Shown: positions 22,703 through 32,723, counted from the stretch's first letter. The stretch is 37,779 bases of DNA from a bacterium (GCA_021780355.1 JAJXYX010000006.1:1-37779), one strand, 5' to 3'. Notes: generated by a model from the letters alone, not told the origin. Numbers and translations: made by a program.

Positions 22703-24019
22703 ATGTCAGAGGGTTTAAATACAAAGGGGATAGGGGAGTCCATTGCGACGGCTCTTATAGCTAGTTCCCAAGGAAATAGGGCGGCAAAGCAGCAGTCTGC
22801 GGACTCATCTAGCAGCCAAAGTTCTTCTTTAGGCTCAAAATATCTTGATCGCAATCTAAATAGTTCTCCAACGATAGATGATACGACAACAAATACAGCA
22901 ACGGATAATAGTGCGGTTGAGTATTGCGGATCGATCATGGATGAGATGTTTGCTTTGATGGCAGAGGTATCTGCCAATTTGAGCGATTCGTTTAATTCCT
23001 CTTTGCAAGTGAGCATAGCGGGTTCAGAGCAGGCGAATTTTGGAGCGGAAGCGGCCAAAAAATCCTCAGACGATTTTCAAACTCAGCAAGCGCAGCAAGA
23101 GAAAAAACAAAAACACATGAGAATTTTAAACCGCTGTATGAAAGGCTTGGCGATTACGCTTTTAGTGGTTTCTGTTGCGACAGGTCAGCCTGAATTAGCG
23201 CCTATTTCTACGCTTCTCATGACATCTCTTTCAGCTCTCATGATTGCTAAACCGGATCTCATCACAAATCAACTGATTGAACCTTTAGCTGTTGGTTTGC
23301 AAAGCATAGGTGTACCAGAAAAGTATTCAACCCTTTTGGCGTCTGCGATTGTGATCACGGCGATGGTTGCAGCTACTGCTGGAGCAGGTCTTGCTGATTC
23401 TTCAGCAGTTGGCGAAAAAGTAACCCAGAAAGTGGGTAGACAAACGGCTCAGGATTTGCTCGCAAATGGCGGCATGGATTACGCGAAATTCACACTTGGA
23501 AATACGCTTGTTTCTGGGGCTGAATTGATGGGGGCAACGCATCCTTTAGTAGGTGCTTTAGCCAACGCTTTTCCTAATCATCCTTTAGTAGGACAAGTCC
23601 TGGGAGTCACATTGACTTTGGCTTATGTTCTGGCTGCAGGTGCTCTTGGAGGATCTTTAACAACTTCTTCCGGATATTTCAATACGGCAACGCTTGATGG
23701 AACCTTTGCCGAATTTGAAAACTTTACAATCAAAAATCAAGACGTATTGAAATTTACGATTCAAGCTCTTCGCGCAGCCCAAGTAGGAGCTGAAGCAGAT
23801 CAAGCTTCGATCGGATATCAGATAGGCCGTACGCAGCAGAGATCAGCTCAAGCTCAAGCTGAGATGACGCATGCTAAGAGCACCACGCAAGGCGCTAATG
23901 CTTTTGTGCAGGCAGCAGGCCAGATGTCCTCGCAGATTAGCAAGACGTTAAGCGATCTCAATGCTGCATTAGATGGTATAGCCGCTGGCGGAGAAGAGTT
24001 TGCTCGCTTGAACTGGTAA
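22703..24019 (+). CDS. Translocator-like protein B2 (CopB/YopB type)
   Basis: 438 residues. The Ser/Gln-rich N-terminus (about 12-75) is followed by coiled-coil sequence (about 85-145). Hydrophobic segments lie at about 148-190 (LAITLLVVSVATG, then STLLMTSLSALMIAK), 207-230 (TLLASAIVITAMVAATAGAG) and 296-318 (VLGVTLTLAYVLAAGALGG). A Gln/Ala-rich helical tail ends the protein. Two or three Gly/Ala-rich membrane segments between helices are the layout of major T3SS translocators (CopB, YopB, IpaB), which insert in the host membrane. No copD or LcrH-type chaperone gene follows, unlike in Chlamydia. It is second in the P3 unit and ends at a strong terminator. Confidence 0.7.
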   Translation: MSEGLNTKGIGESIATALIASSQGNRAAKQQSADSSSSQSSSLGSKYLDRNLNSSPTIDDTTTNTATDNSAVEYCGSIMDEMFALMAEVSANLSDSFNSSLQVSIAGSEQANFGAEAAKKSSDDFQTQQAQQEKKQKHMRILNRCMKGLAITLLVVSVATGQPELAPISTLLMTSLSALMIAKPDLITNQLIEPLAVGLQSIGVPEKYSTLLASAIVITAMVAATAGAGLADSSAVGEKVTQKVGRQTAQDLLANGGMDYAKFTLGNTLVSGAELMGATHPLVGALANAFPNHPLVGQVLGVTLTLAYVLAAGALGGSLTTSSGYFNTATLDGTFAEFENFTIKNQDVLKFTIQALRAAQVGAEADQASIGYQIGRTQQRSAQAQAEMTHAKSTTQGANAFVQAAGQMSSQISKTLSDLNAALDGIAAGGEEFARLNW

Positions 24020-24042
24020 TCAGGCCGCTTTTTTTAGATCTT

Positions 24043-24075
24043 AAGCCCCGGTCTCATTGACCGGGGCTTTTTTTT
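24043..24075. terminator. Terminator between the P3 unit and clpX
   Basis: AAGCCCCGGTC (24043-24053) and GACCGGGGCTT (24059-24069) form an 11-bp stem with a 5-nt loop, followed by a run of T on the plus strand. Preceding A residues give a poorer T-run on the minus strand, where it follows the clpX stop. It therefore serves two convergent units, better in the plus direction. Confidence 0.9.
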
Positions 24076-25303
24076 AAGCCGTTTTGTCGCGAATGACTTG
24101 CGGCGCTGCTTGATGGACGATGCAATCTTTGTCGATCACTATCTCTTTAATGGAGGGATCGGACGGCACTTCGAACATCAAATCTCTTAAAACGCTCTCT
24201 GCGATCATCCTTAAAGCCCGAGCTCCAGTACCCGTCTCCTTGGCCTTTTCCGCCATGGCGCGCAGCGCATCTTCTGTAAAATGCAGTTTGACATTTTCTT
24301 CTTTGAAGAGCTGAATATACTGCTTCACCACCGCGTTTTTAGGCTGAGTCAAGATCTCGACCAGATCTTCTGTTGTGAGCTCATTGCAATTGGCAATGCC
24401 GTTAAATCTACCCACAAATTCAGGGATCAGCCCAAAGGAGATCAGATCTTCCGGTTCCACCTTCGATAGCAAATAATTTGTTTCATGCGTATCAAACGAC
24501 CGTTTTGTCGCTGCATCAAAGCCAATCGTGCTCTTACCGAGCCTCTTTGCGATCATTTTATCCAGATGAACGAAAGCTCCGCCAACAATAAAGAGGATAT
24601 TTTGCGTGTTGACCTTAATATACTCCTGATTGGGATGCTTTCTTCCCCCTTTAGGAGGTACGTTCGCAACCGTTCCTTCGACGATCTTCAAGAGCGCCTG
24701 CTGGACCCCTTCTCCCGATACGTCGCGGGTAATCGACACGTTCGATGTCGTTTTCCGGATTTTGTCGATCTCATCGACATAAATAATCCCTCTTTCTGCC
24801 TTGGCGACATCATAGTCAGCCGCTTGCAAAAGGCGCAAAATGATGTTTTCGACGTCTTCTCCCACGTATCCCGCTTCCGTCAGCGTTGTCGCATCGGAGA
24901 TGGCGAAAGGTACGTCCAAAATCATCGCCAGTGTTCTCGCAATCAGCGTTTTTCCAGATCCCGTAGGCCCAATCAGCATGACGTTGGATTTGCTATATTC
25001 AATATCGCTCTGCTTCGATAGAGATCGGATTCTCTTATAGTGGTTATAGACCGCAACAGAAATCGTCTTTTTAGCGTTTTCCTGTCCGATAATGTACTCA
25101 TCCAAATGTTCTTTAATCTCTTTCGGTTTTAAAAGCTTCATCTCATAGGAGATCGGCTTTTTTTGGATGATATCGGTGCAAAGAACAACGCATTTGTCGC
25201 AAATAAAAGCGTTTGGTCCCGAAATGAGCTTGTCGACGAGATCTTCGGTGCGTCCGCAAAAGGAGCAAGATGCGGAAGAAGCGGGGGCGTTTTTCTTACT
25301 CAT
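24074..25303 (-). CDS. clpX: ATP-dependent Clp protease, ATPase subunit ClpX
   Basis: ClpX unfolds tagged proteins and feeds them to ClpP. The 409-residue protein is full length: a zinc-binding domain with C13, C16, C35 and C38, Walker A GPTGSGKT at 112-119, Walker [10 protein letters not shown] near 183, and a C-terminal AAA small domain. Its ATG overlaps the clpP stop by 4 bp. The clpP-clpX pair, followed upstream by tig, matches C. trachomatis CT705-CT707. The convergent terminator at 24043 ends the transcript. Confidence 0.97.
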   Translation of the reverse strand: MSKKNAPASSASCSFCGRTEDLVDKLISGPNAFICDKCVVLCTDIIQKKPISYEMKLLKPKEIKEHLDEYIIGQENAKKTISVAVYNHYKRIRSLSKQSDIEYSKSNVMLIGPTGSGKTLIARTLAMILDVPFAISDATTLTEAGYVGEDVENIILRLLQAADYDVAKAERGIIYVDEIDKIRKTTSNVSITRDVSGEGVQQALLKIVEGTVANVPPKGGRKHPNQEYIKVNTQNILFIVGGAFVHLDKMIAKRLGKSTIGFDAATKRSFDTHETNYLLSKVEPEDLISFGLIPEFVGRFNGIANCNELTTEDLVEILTQPKNAVVKQYIQLFKEENVKLHFTEDALRAMAEKAKETGTGARALRMIAESVLRDLMFEVPSDPSIKEIVIDKDCIVHQAAPQVIRDKTA

Positions 25304-25938
25304 ACGATCACTGAGGCATGGGGTTCTTGAGGACGTCTCTCGCCTTGAGCGGCTAAATGAGCTGGCTGCGCAATATGGTCGATCAGACCGTATTTTAATG
25401 CTTGCTCCGGATTCATATAAAAATCTCTCTCCATATCCTCTAGCACTTTATCCAAAGGCTGTCCTGTAAAGCGAGCCATCAATGTCGAAGTGATATCCTT
25501 CAATGTCAAAATCTCTTTCGCCTGCAGAGCAATATCCTCCGAAGTTCCCATGACGCCGCCATAAGGTTGGTGGATCATCAGCCTGCTATGCGGCAATGCA
25601 AATCTCTTGCCTTTCGTTCCAGCAGCCAGCAATAAAGCCGCCATCGAAACAGCCTGGCCAATACAATAGGTATTGATGTCGCACCCCAAAAACTGCATCG
25701 TATCCAAAATGGCAAGCCCCGCTGTAATATGACCGCCAGCCGAATTAATATATAAGTTAATATCTTTCTTAGGATCCTCCATCTTCAAAAAGAGCAGCTG
25801 CGCCACAATCACGTTCGCTACCTGATCGTTGATGTCCGTGCCAATAAAAATAATCCGGTCCTTCAAAAGACGCGAATAAATATCCATCGAACGCTCGCCG
25901 CGTCCAGTGTCTTCAATAATGTAAGGTGTTAATGACAT
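25300..25938 (-). CDS. clpP: ATP-dependent Clp protease, proteolytic subunit ClpP
   Basis: The serine protease chamber of ClpXP. At 212 residues it has the complete catalytic triad: Ser98 (GQAVSMAA), His123 (MIHQPYGG) and Asp172 (MERDFYM). AGGA lies 6 nt before the ATG. Chlamydiae usually carry two clpP genes; by its coupling to clpX and neighbouring tig this is the equivalent of clpP2 (CT706). It differs from inactive ClpR-type paralogues in keeping all three residues. Confidence 0.97.
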   Translation of the reverse strand: MSLTPYIIEDTGRGERSMDIYSRLLKDRIIFIGTDINDQVANVIVAQLLFLKMEDPKKDINLYINSAGGHITAGLAILDTMQFLGCDINTYCIGQAVSMAALLLAAGTKGKRFALPHSRLMIHQPYGGVMGTSEDIALQAKEILTLKDITSTLMARFTGQPLDKVLEDMERDFYMNPEQALKYGLIDHIAQPAHLAAQGERRPQEPHASVIV

Positions 25939-25977
25939 AAAGAATCCTATTAAAAAAAGTTATGACTTCTTTCATTC

Positions 25978-26006
25978 AGTGTAACAATCCTCAAAAAGGA
26001 GGTCAA
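25978..26006 (-). promoter_or_regulatory. Promoter of clpP-clpX
   Basis: On the minus strand TTGACC (26001-26006), a 17-nt spacer and TACACT (25978-25983) fit a sigma-70/66-type promoter. The start would be about 33 nt before the clpP ATG. Palindrome B2 begins 24 nt upstream of the -35 box. Confidence 0.6.
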
Positions 26007-26029
26007 GCTGTTTCTCTTCTGCTGATATT

Positions 26030-26350
26030 GGGACTCCGTCCCAAACCCTGCCAAAGGACTTCGTCCTCTGGACTCCTATTGTTTTTATTGAATCATCAAC
26101 CGCTGCGGTTGATGATTCATAAGAAAAAATAGGTTTCCAAAGGACGATAGTCATTTGGTGGGGGAGGAACCTATCCAAGCAAAAAGCTTCGTCGTTTTTG
26201 GGGATTATTTTGGTCGATTTTCGATTCTTTTTGCAGGGGTAGTATACGAAGTTGATAGAACCCCTGCAAAAAGAATCGAAAATCGCCTCAAAAGAACCTC
26301 AAAAGCGATGAAGATTTTTGCTTGGATAGGTTCTGAGGCGAAGCCCCGAG
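26030..26350. repeat. Palindromic element B, copy 2, interrupted by element C
   Basis: The left arm begins GGGACTCCGTCCC and CCAAAGGACTTCGTCCTCTGG. The apex is GAATCATCAACCGC / GCGGTTGATGATTC. The right arm runs normally to GGTGGGG (26157-26163), is then broken by element C, and resumes with GAGGCGAAGCCCCGAG. Apart from this element and the clpP promoter, the gap between clpP and tig holds nothing that I can support. Confidence 0.88.
26168..26332. repeat. Palindromic element C nested in B2
   Basis: A 165-bp palindrome with ends AACCTATCCAAGCAAAAA and its near complement. It has a perfect inner inverted repeat whose arms begin CGATTTTCGATTCTTTTTGC, extend through AGGGGT and enclose a loop of about 17 nt. 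The sequence is unrelated to A or B. It interrupts the right arm of B2, so it arrived later. Confidence 0.85.
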
Positions 26351-26359
26351 AGGAGCGCG

Positions 26360-27688
26360 CTAGGCTGAAGGTTCGGCTGGGGATCCGTTGTCGATGATGT
26401 AGTCTTCGGCTTTGGCTAGGATCACTTTGGAGAGTGCGAGCGCGAAAACTTCTTTGGGGATGTTGTCCGGCTGGATTTCTGAGTGGTTCCAAGCTTGCAT
26501 GGTAGCGATGGCCTCTTGCTGCACTTCTTGATGCGTGATGGAGAGATTGGCCTGGTGGACGATGGCTCTTGCTAGGTAGAAGAGGCGGACGGCTCTGTGA
26601 GCTTCTTCAAAGAGTTTCGCATCGGTTTTCTCTTTTTCTTCTTGCGATAGCTCGTGATCCCATCTTTTTCTGAATTTTGGGTCTTTGAGCATTTGTTGTT
26701 TTCGGTGCTCTTTTTCGGTTTCGACGAGCGATTTTGGCAGCTCAAACATGTAATGGTCTGTCAAAAAGGCGTTGACTTGCTCGTGGAGCTCTTCTCTTGC
26801 ACCGGCTTTGGCCTGCTCATGAAGCATTTTCTCGATTGATTTGTACATCTCTTCGACATTCTCCGCGCCCACTTTTTTAGCGAGATCGTCGTTGAGCTCC
26901 GGCAATTCAGCGGCTTCCACTTTTAAAATGGTGATACGCACTTGCTTTGGCTTAAACTCGCTTCTCTCAGCTTCCGTCGCTGTTTCGTCGGCCTCGCTTG
27001 TCCCTTCCAGGATATCGCCAGCTTTTGCTCCTTGGACAAGTTTTTGCATCCATGGAGCCATTCTCTCTTTTGATACTTCAAAACGGACGTCGCGGAACAC
27101 TTTGTGGGCCACGCCGTTTTCAATCGCATCTAAGTCGATCATGATGTAATCGCCATCTTGGATAGCCCTGTCTTCCACTGGCTTCCAGTCAGCAAAGAAA
27201 AAGCGCATTTGCTTAATGGCTTCATTCACTTGTTTTTCGCCCACTTCAGCCTGAGCCGCTGGCTTAGCAACAAATAACTTGGGGTCGACCGCAGGAATCA
27301 CTGGCTCTGTCTCAAAGGAGAAAACAAGCTCTGCGCTTTCTTCTGAATGGTCTTTTAAGTCAAAAGTAATTTTTGCATTTTGGTTCAGGAGGGGAACGCG
27401 CGCCAGTTTCTGCGCTTCAGTGTAAGCCTCGTTAGCCAGTGTCTTATGAAGTTGTCTTTCGACGTCTTGAGGATATCGTTTTAGAATCGTCTGCTCAGGA
27501 GCTTTTCCCTTTCTAAAGCCAGGCAATGTGACTTCCTTATTGACCGCCTTAATCGCTTCTTTCTTCGCTTCGTCAATGATTTTTTTACCAGCCTTCACGA
27601 CGAGCTCGACTAAGCAAGCAGGTTTTCGGTGGATAGAAACTTGGATGTCTTCGCCTTGCAGGGCTTCGTGCTTAGTTGTTGATGTCAC
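26360..27688 (-). CDS. tig: Trigger factor (ribosome-associated chaperone, peptidyl-prolyl isomerase)
   Basis: Trigger factor binds the ribosome exit tunnel and folds nascent chains. The 442-residue protein has the N-terminal ribosome-binding signature LPGFRKGKAPEQT (about 54-66), a central FKBP-like domain (GDYIMIDLDAI near 182) and a long helical C-terminal domain. The frame opens at a GTG, 23 nt after the tRNA-Gly gene, with only AGG as a ribosome site; no ATG precedes the conserved start. There is no terminator between the tRNA and tig, so they may share a transcript. The position matches C. trachomatis CT707. Confidence 0.94.
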   Translation of the reverse strand: MTSTTKHEALQGEDIQVSIHRKPACLVELVVKAGKKIIDEAKKEAIKAVNKEVTLPGFRKGKAPEQTILKRYPQDVERQLHKTLANEAYTEAQKLARVPLLNQNAKITFDLKDHSEESAELVFSFETEPVIPAVDPKLFVAKPAAQAEVGEKQVNEAIKQMRFFFADWKPVEDRAIQDGDYIMIDLDAIENGVAHKVFRDVRFEVSKERMAPWMQKLVQGAKAGDILEGTSEADETATEAERSEFKPKQVRITILKVEAAELPELNDDLAKKVGAENVEEMYKSIEKMLHEQAKAGAREELHEQVNAFLTDHYMFELPKSLVETEKEHRKQQMLKDPKFRKRWDHELSQEEKEKTDAKLFEEAHRAVRLFYLARAIVHQANLSITHQEVQQEAIATMQAWNHSEIQPDNIPKEVFALALSKVILAKAEDYIIDNGSPAEPSA

Positions 27689-27711
27689 CTGGAGACCTAT
27701 AATGTAAGAAA

Positions 27712-27782
27712 GCGGGTGATGAGGCTCGAACTCACGACCCTCACGTTGGCAACGTGATGCTCTACCACTGAGCTACACCCGC
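27712..27782 (-). tRNA. tRNA-Gly (anticodon GCC)
   Basis: Minus-strand sequence GCGGGTGTAGCTCAGTGG... folds as a standard 71-nt cloverleaf. The acceptor arm is GCGGGTG with CATCACCCGC-type pairing at the 3' end, the D arm is GCTCAGTGGTAGAGC, the anticodon loop is TTGCCAA with GCC (complement of 27748-27750), and the T arm has GTTCGAGCC. CCA is not encoded. Confidence 0.96.
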
Positions 27783-27880
27783 ATGTTCAGTTCTGTTTTC
27801 GATGCACCTTCAAGGTACACTTAAAGGCTTGGATCATAAACCTTCTTTGTTTTTTTCCGCAAGCTAAAAAATCTTTTCCC

Positions 27881-28036
27881 CGGGGCTTCGCCCCAAACCC
27901 CACCAAAGGACTATCGTCCTCTGGACTCCTAATTTATTTTTTACGAATCATCTTTCGCAGCGAAAGATGATTCATGAAAAACAAATAGGAGTCCAGAGGA
28001 CGATAGTCCTTTGGTGGGGTTTGGGGCGAAGCCCCG
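27881..28036. repeat. Palindromic element B, copy 3 (most regular)
   Basis: A 156-bp element between tRNA-Gly and the snf2 gene. Ends are CGGGGCTTCGCCCC and GGGGCGAAGCCCCG. The arm hairpins CCAAAGGAC-TATC-GTCCTCTGG and CCAGAGGAC-GATA-GTCCTTTGG are intact, and the apex is GAATCATCTTTCGC / GCGAAAGATGATTC. The arms pair almost perfectly over the full length. Outside it, the intergenic space shows no other gene. Confidence 0.93.
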
Positions 28037-28151
28037 AGAGTGTGAAAAGATCACAATTGTGGGGGCGAAATTTTTTTTAGTTGCGAAGGTATAAGAAAAA
28101 CGGTAAAACCTGATCTTTGCGGTGATTTAGAGGCAAGGATAGGATTGGGGT

Positions 28152-31100
28152 ATGCTCAATTTTCGTAAACTGAGACAAGATTTTTCGTCGGCGATTTTGA
28201 AAGAGGGGCGGCAGCTCTATGACAAGAACAAGATTGTGTCGGCCAAGATTATTCGTTTGGACAATGAGATCATTCGATTTAATTGTCGAATTTTGGGAAA
28301 TTTTGAAAATACGTATGAAAGTGAAATTGAAGTAGACCGTTTTGAATCGCAGACGGTGCATACGAACTGCGATTGTCCGAGCCGATTTGATTGCGTGCAT
28401 TTGGCGGCGCTTATTTTCTTTTTGGAAGAGAAGATGGACGCTTTGCTGATTGAGTATTCTCGGGACGCCGATATTGCGAAGAGCAACGAGTTGGATGGAG
28501 CGCAGAAAAAAGCGCTGCTGAAAACAATTCAAGAGGCGGAGACGAAAGAAGTTGTCAAGCAAGATGCGAGGCATCAAAAGCAAATTTTGCAAGAGTATGT
28601 GGCTTCCTCGGATGTTTTGTCCCATTCTCCTTTCTTTTTGCCGGCGGAAGAGAGTTCTTTGGCCGAAGCGGAGCTTGCGGTTGTGTTTAATCCGCAGTCT
28701 TTTCAACAGAAAGGAAAGATTGAGTTTCAGTTAGCTTTGCGCCTGCCTTTTCGATCAAAGCCTCTGCAAATTTCCCATTTGAAAGGATTTTTGGAAGCGG
28801 TGAGATACGAAGAGCCTTTATTTGTTGCAGGCAAGAGACTGTTTTTCTCATTGAAGAGTTTTGATGCCGCGGGATCTGCCCTTCTTCAGATGATTTTAGA
28901 CCATAGCCGCGTGCAGGAAAATATACAAAACGATCGAGCGCAGAGAGTAGCGCAGTTTGATCCGGAGATTTTTGGACAGCTCTTGGCGAAAATGCATGAG
29001 ATTGCTTTGGATCGGGCGGGGCCTCGGGGATTTAAAGACCTCGATGATGAGCTGCCTATGCTGCCTTATTTGTATCTGGGTACGTTAGAAACGCCTCTTC
29101 GCTACAGCCCGACGGCAGCGGCGATCCGATTTCATTTGGAATACATCGAACCGCCCAGCGCCAAATTGCTGATGAGGCCTCAGCTGATGGTGGGGGAGAC
29201 TGTGCTGCAGCTCGAAGACGCAGTCCTTTTTGAGTGCGCACAACCGGGGATGATCTATCAAGACGCCTATTATCGCTTTTTGCCGATGATCAAGAGGATG
29301 CATCTTTTAAATTTATCCCAAATTCGGGATATGACGATTCCAGAACCTTTGTTTGGAACGTTTGTCGAAAACGCTTTGCCTGAGCTGAGACGCTTTGCCG
29401 AAATTTCGAATACCGAAATTATTGAAAAATTTGTCACTCTTCCTTTTGTCGGCCATTTGGGCTCGAGATGCCATTTGTCGTATTTGGATGGAGAGCTGGA
29501 AGCTTCTTTATTTTTCTCCTATGAAGGACAAGAGGTGCCCGCTTCCGCGATTAAATTGGTGTACGATGATATTAAGACGTTTGTTACGCCGCAAGGAATT
29601 TTAGCGCGCAATTTGGTTGAAGAGAGACAGATCGTTGAAGATCTGTTCCAAGATTTTGTCTACAATCCCCAAACTTCGACATTTGTTGCAAAAACGGAAA
29701 AGAAAATTGTCGAATTCATGACGGGAGTGATCCCTCGCAACCAACACCGCGTTTCGTTTGAGTGTCCGCAAAATCTGCTCGATCAGTTTATCTACGATGA
29801 GTCGACATTTGCTTTGAGCTTGGATGTCAGCGATTCAGTAGGTTATTATCAAATCGATTTGAAAGTAGACGGAGCTTTAAAAGGGGTGAGGCTCGATTTG
29901 CTTTGGGAGTGTTTAGCCTCCAAACGCTCGTATCTTGAACTGGACGCGAATAAACAAAGAGCCAAAGACTCATCGTCTCGTTTTTCCAAAATTTTGGTGC
30001 TGGATTTAGAGCGGATTTCGAAAGTAGTTCAACTCTTCGATGAGCTTGGCATTAAAAAACTCGATGAACATAAAGAGAAAAAGCCCCTTTGGAATTTAGT
30101 GACAATCGATCCAGAGGCCTTTTCAGGGCTCCCAGTCGATTTTCATATGTCGGAAGCTCTTTTGCAAATCCGCAGCCAAATGTTAGGAGAAGTGGCTCTA
30201 GTTGCGTCTCCTATTCCTAAAGAGATTAAGGCTCAACTTAGACCCTATCAAGGCGAAGGTGTCGAGTGGTTGGAAAGGCTTCGTTCGATGTATCTCAATG
30301 GGATCTTGGCAGATGACATGGGCCTTGGTAAAACGCTGCAGGCAATCTCTGCCATTACGCAAAATGTCAAAGCCAATCCGGAGGCTAAAACGCTGATTGT
30401 CTGTCCGACCTCTTTGCTTTACAATTGGAAAGAGGAGCTATTTAAGTTTAATCCCAAATTGAAAAGCCTGATTGTTGACGGCATTCCGAACCAGAGGAAA
30501 AAACTTCTCTCTAGACTGGGCGATTATGATGTGGTTATCACTTCTTATACGCTCTTGCAAAAAGATATCGACACGTACCATCAGATGCCCTTTTCTTATG
30601 CGATCTTGGATGAGGCGCAGCATATTAAAAATAGAGGAACGCGCAACGCCCGTTCGGTCAAAATGATCCAAGCTGCCCATCGCCTTATTTTGACGGGTAC
30701 TCCAATTGAAAATTCGCTGGAAGAGCTTTGGAGCCTTATGGACTTTTTGATGCCGGGCTTTTTGAGCACCTTTGATCGGTTTATGGAAAAATATATCCGA
30801 GTCACAGGACCGCAGCAGGTGCAAAATATCGAGTATCTAAGGAAAAAAGTGTCTCCCTTTATTTTGCGCCGCATGAAAACAGACGTGCTGCAAGATCTTC
30901 CGCCTGTTTCAGAAATTCTCTACCACTGCCAACTCTCTCCTGTGCAGCAAGAGCTTTACCGCTCTTACGCCGCATCGGCTCGCGACGAGCTCGTCAAATT
31001 GGTCGAGCGTGATGGATTTGATAAAGTGCAGATCCATGTGCTGGCGACCCTCACGCGTCTCAAGCAAATTTGCTGCCATCCAGCTATTTTTGCGAAAGAA

Positions 31101-31628
31101 AAAGCCGAGCCTGGAGATTCTGCAAAATACGATATGCTTCTCGAGCTTTTGCAAACGCTTGTCGAAGGGCAGCATAAGACGGTGATTTTCAGTCAATACA
31201 CTCGGATGCTGCAGATCATGCGGGAAGATTTTGAGCAAAGGGGCATTGCCTTTTCTTATCTCGATGGCACGACCAAAAATCGCTTAGAGATTGTGAAAGA
31301 ATTTAATGAAAATCCGAAAATTCCTGTTTTCTTAGTTTCCTTAAAAGCAGGTGGAACAGGCTTGAATCTCGTCGGCGCCGATACGGTGATCCACTACGAC
31401 ATGTGGTGGAATCCGGCTGTGGAAAATCAAGCGACAGACCGCGTGCACCGCATGGGGCAGAAACAATCTGTCTCTTCTTACAAGCTGATCACTCTCGGAA
31501 CGATCGAAGAAAAGATCGTGGAAATGCAGAAAAGTAAAAAAGGATTGGTCAAGAAAGTTGTGAGCTGCGATGATGAAGCCATTGCGAAATTGACTTGGGA
31601 AGATGTTTTAGAACTTCTACAGACGTGA
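28152..31628 (+). CDS. SNF2-family helicase with N-terminal SWIM zinc finger
   Basis: A 1158-residue DNA-dependent ATPase of the Swi2/Snf2 (RapA-like) group that probably remodels protein-DNA or polymerase-DNA complexes. The N-terminus has a SWIM finger (C73-x-C75-x5-C81-x-H83), followed by a long chlamydia-type middle region. The motor has DDMGLGKTLQ near 720 (motif I), ILDEAQHIKN near 818 (motif II), LTGTPIENSLEELWSL (motif III), and the C-terminal half with SLKAGGTGLNL and ATDRVHRMGQ near 1094 (motif VI). It matches the position of C. trachomatis CT708. mreB follows after 3 nt, so they share an operon. Confidence 0.93.
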   Translation: MLNFRKLRQDFSSAILKEGRQLYDKNKIVSAKIIRLDNEIIRFNCRILGNFENTYESEIEVDRFESQTVHTNCDCPSRFDCVHLAALIFFLEEKMDALLIEYSRDADIAKSNELDGAQKKALLKTIQEAETKEVVKQDARHQKQILQEYVASSDVLSHSPFFLPAEESSLAEAELAVVFNPQSFQQKGKIEFQLALRLPFRSKPLQISHLKGFLEAVRYEEPLFVAGKRLFFSLKSFDAAGSALLQMILDHSRVQENIQNDRAQRVAQFDPEIFGQLLAKMHEIALDRAGPRGFKDLDDELPMLPYLYLGTLETPLRYSPTAAAIRFHLEYIEPPSAKLLMRPQLMVGETVLQLEDAVLFECAQPGMIYQDAYYRFLPMIKRMHLLNLSQIRDMTIPEPLFGTFVENALPELRRFAEISNTEIIEKFVTLPFVGHLGSRCHLSYLDGELEASLFFSYEGQEVPASAIKLVYDDIKTFVTPQGILARNLVEERQIVEDLFQDFVYNPQTSTFVAKTEKKIVEFMTGVIPRNQHRVSFECPQNLLDQFIYDESTFALSLDVSDSVGYYQIDLKVDGALKGVRLDLLWECLASKRSYLELDANKQRAKDSSSRFSKILVLDLERISKVVQLFDELGIKKLDEHKEKKPLWNLVTIDPEAFSGLPVDFHMSEALLQIRSQMLGEVALVASPIPKEIKAQLRPYQGEGVEWLERLRSMYLNGILADDMGLGKTLQAISAITQNVKANPEAKTLIVCPTSLLYNWKEELFKFNPKLKSLIVDGIPNQRKKLLSRLGDYDVVITSYTLLQKDIDTYHQMPFSYAILDEAQHIKNRGTRNARSVKMIQAAHRLILTGTPIENSLEELWSLMDFLMPGFLSTFDRFMEKYIRVTGPQQVQNIEYLRKKVSPFILRRMKTDVLQDLPPVSEILYHCQLSPVQQELYRSYAASARDELVKLVERDGFDKVQIHVLATLTRLKQICCHPAIFAKEKAEPGDSAKYDMLLELLQTLVEGQHKTVIFSQYTRMLQIMREDFEQRGIAFSYLDGTTKNRLEIVKEFNENPKIPVFLVSLKAGGTGLNLVGADTVIHYDMWWNPAVENQATDRVHRMGQKQSVSSYKLITLGTIEEKIVEMQKSKKGLVKKVVSCDDEAIAKLTWEDVLELLQT

Positions 31629-31631
31629 ATT

Positions 31632-32723
31632 ATGCCATTAACAACGACAGATCGAATGAAACACTCTTTCGGTGAAATCCAAAAGCTCGTAAAGCAGCGG
31701 TTTCATCGGTTATCAGGACTCTTTTCGAGCGACATTGGGATCGACCTTGGAACGGCCAATACGCTCGTCTTTGTACGAGGTAAAGGGATTGTTCTTGCGG
31801 AACCTTCCGTCGTCGCCGTCGACTCTCTCACCAACGAAGTGCTCGCAGTCGGCCACAAAGCAAAAGCGATGTTAGGCAAAACTCCGCGTAAAATCCACGC
31901 CGTTCGCCCCATGAAAGACGGTGTCATCGCTGATTTTGAGATCGCCGAAGGGATGATTAAAGCTCTTCTCAAAAGGGTCACTCCCACGCGCAGTCTCTTC
32001 CGTCCTCGCATCCTCATCGCAGTTCCTTCAGGCATCACCGGCGTAGAAAAAAGAGCTGTTGAAGATTCCGCGCTCCATGCCGGCGCTCAAGAAGTACTCC
32101 TCATTGAAGAGCCCATGGCAGCCGCTATCGGCGTCGATCTTCCTGTGCATGAGCCCTCTGGCAACATGATCATCGACATCGGCGGCGGAACGACAGAAAT
32201 TGCCATCATTTCCCTCGGCGGCATTGTCGAATCGCGCTCTCTTCGCATAGCAGGCGATGAGTTCGACGATTGCATCATGAACTACATGCGCCGTACTTAC
32301 AATTTGATGATCGGTCCTCGCTCTGCTGAAGAGATCAAGATGACCATCGGTTCCGCTTATCCTCTCGGCAATAATGAGCTCGAGATGGAAGTGCGCGGCC
32401 GCGACCAAGTCGCTGGTCTTCCCATCACCAAGCGGATCAATTCCGTGGAAATCCGAGGATGCCTCGCTGAGCCCATTCAGCAAATCATCGAAAGCGTCAA
32501 ACTCACTTTAGAAAAGTGCCCCCCCGAACTCGCAGCCGACCTCGTCGAGAGAGGCATGGTCCTAGCCGGCGGAGGCGCCCTCATGAAAGGTCTCGACAAA
32601 GCGCTCATTAAAGAAACCGGCCTCCCCGTCTTCGTCGCCTCCAACCCCCTTCTCGCTGTCTGCCTCGGCACAGGCAAAGCGCTTGAGTACCTCGACAAGT
32701 TTAAGAAGAAAAAATCTATATAA
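31632..32723 (+). CDS. mreB: Rod-shape actin homologue MreB
   Basis: MreB organises peptidoglycan synthesis; in Chlamydiae, which lack FtsZ, it directs septal growth during division. The 363-residue protein has the actin-fold phosphate loops [15 protein letters not shown] (about 34-48) and [12 protein letters not shown] (about 179-190), plus the adenosine motif GGGALMKGL near 312. A basic N-terminal extension of about 30 residues precedes the fold. It starts 3 nt after the snf2 stop, as expected for translational coupling, and the CT708-CT709-CT710 order is kept. Confidence 0.97.
   Translation: MPLTTTDRMKHSFGEIQKLVKQRFHRLSGLFSSDIGIDLGTANTLVFVRGKGIVLAEPSVVAVDSLTNEVLAVGHKAKAMLGKTPRKIHAVRPMKDGVIADFEIAEGMIKALLKRVTPTRSLFRPRILIAVPSGITGVEKRAVEDSALHAGAQEVLLIEEPMAAAIGVDLPVHEPSGNMIIDIGGGTTEIAIISLGGIVESRSLRIAGDEFDDCIMNYMRRTYNLMIGPRSAEEIKMTIGSAYPLGNNELEMEVRGRDQVAGLPITKRINSVEIRGCLAEPIQQIIESVKLTLEKCPPELAADLVERGMVLAGGGALMKGLDKALIKETGLPVFVASNPLLAVCLGTGKALEYLDKFKKKKSI

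Noticed and set aside
24485-25021. 178-codon plus-strand frame inside clpX
   Set aside because: Opposite the Walker and sensor regions of clpX; Arg-rich shadow.
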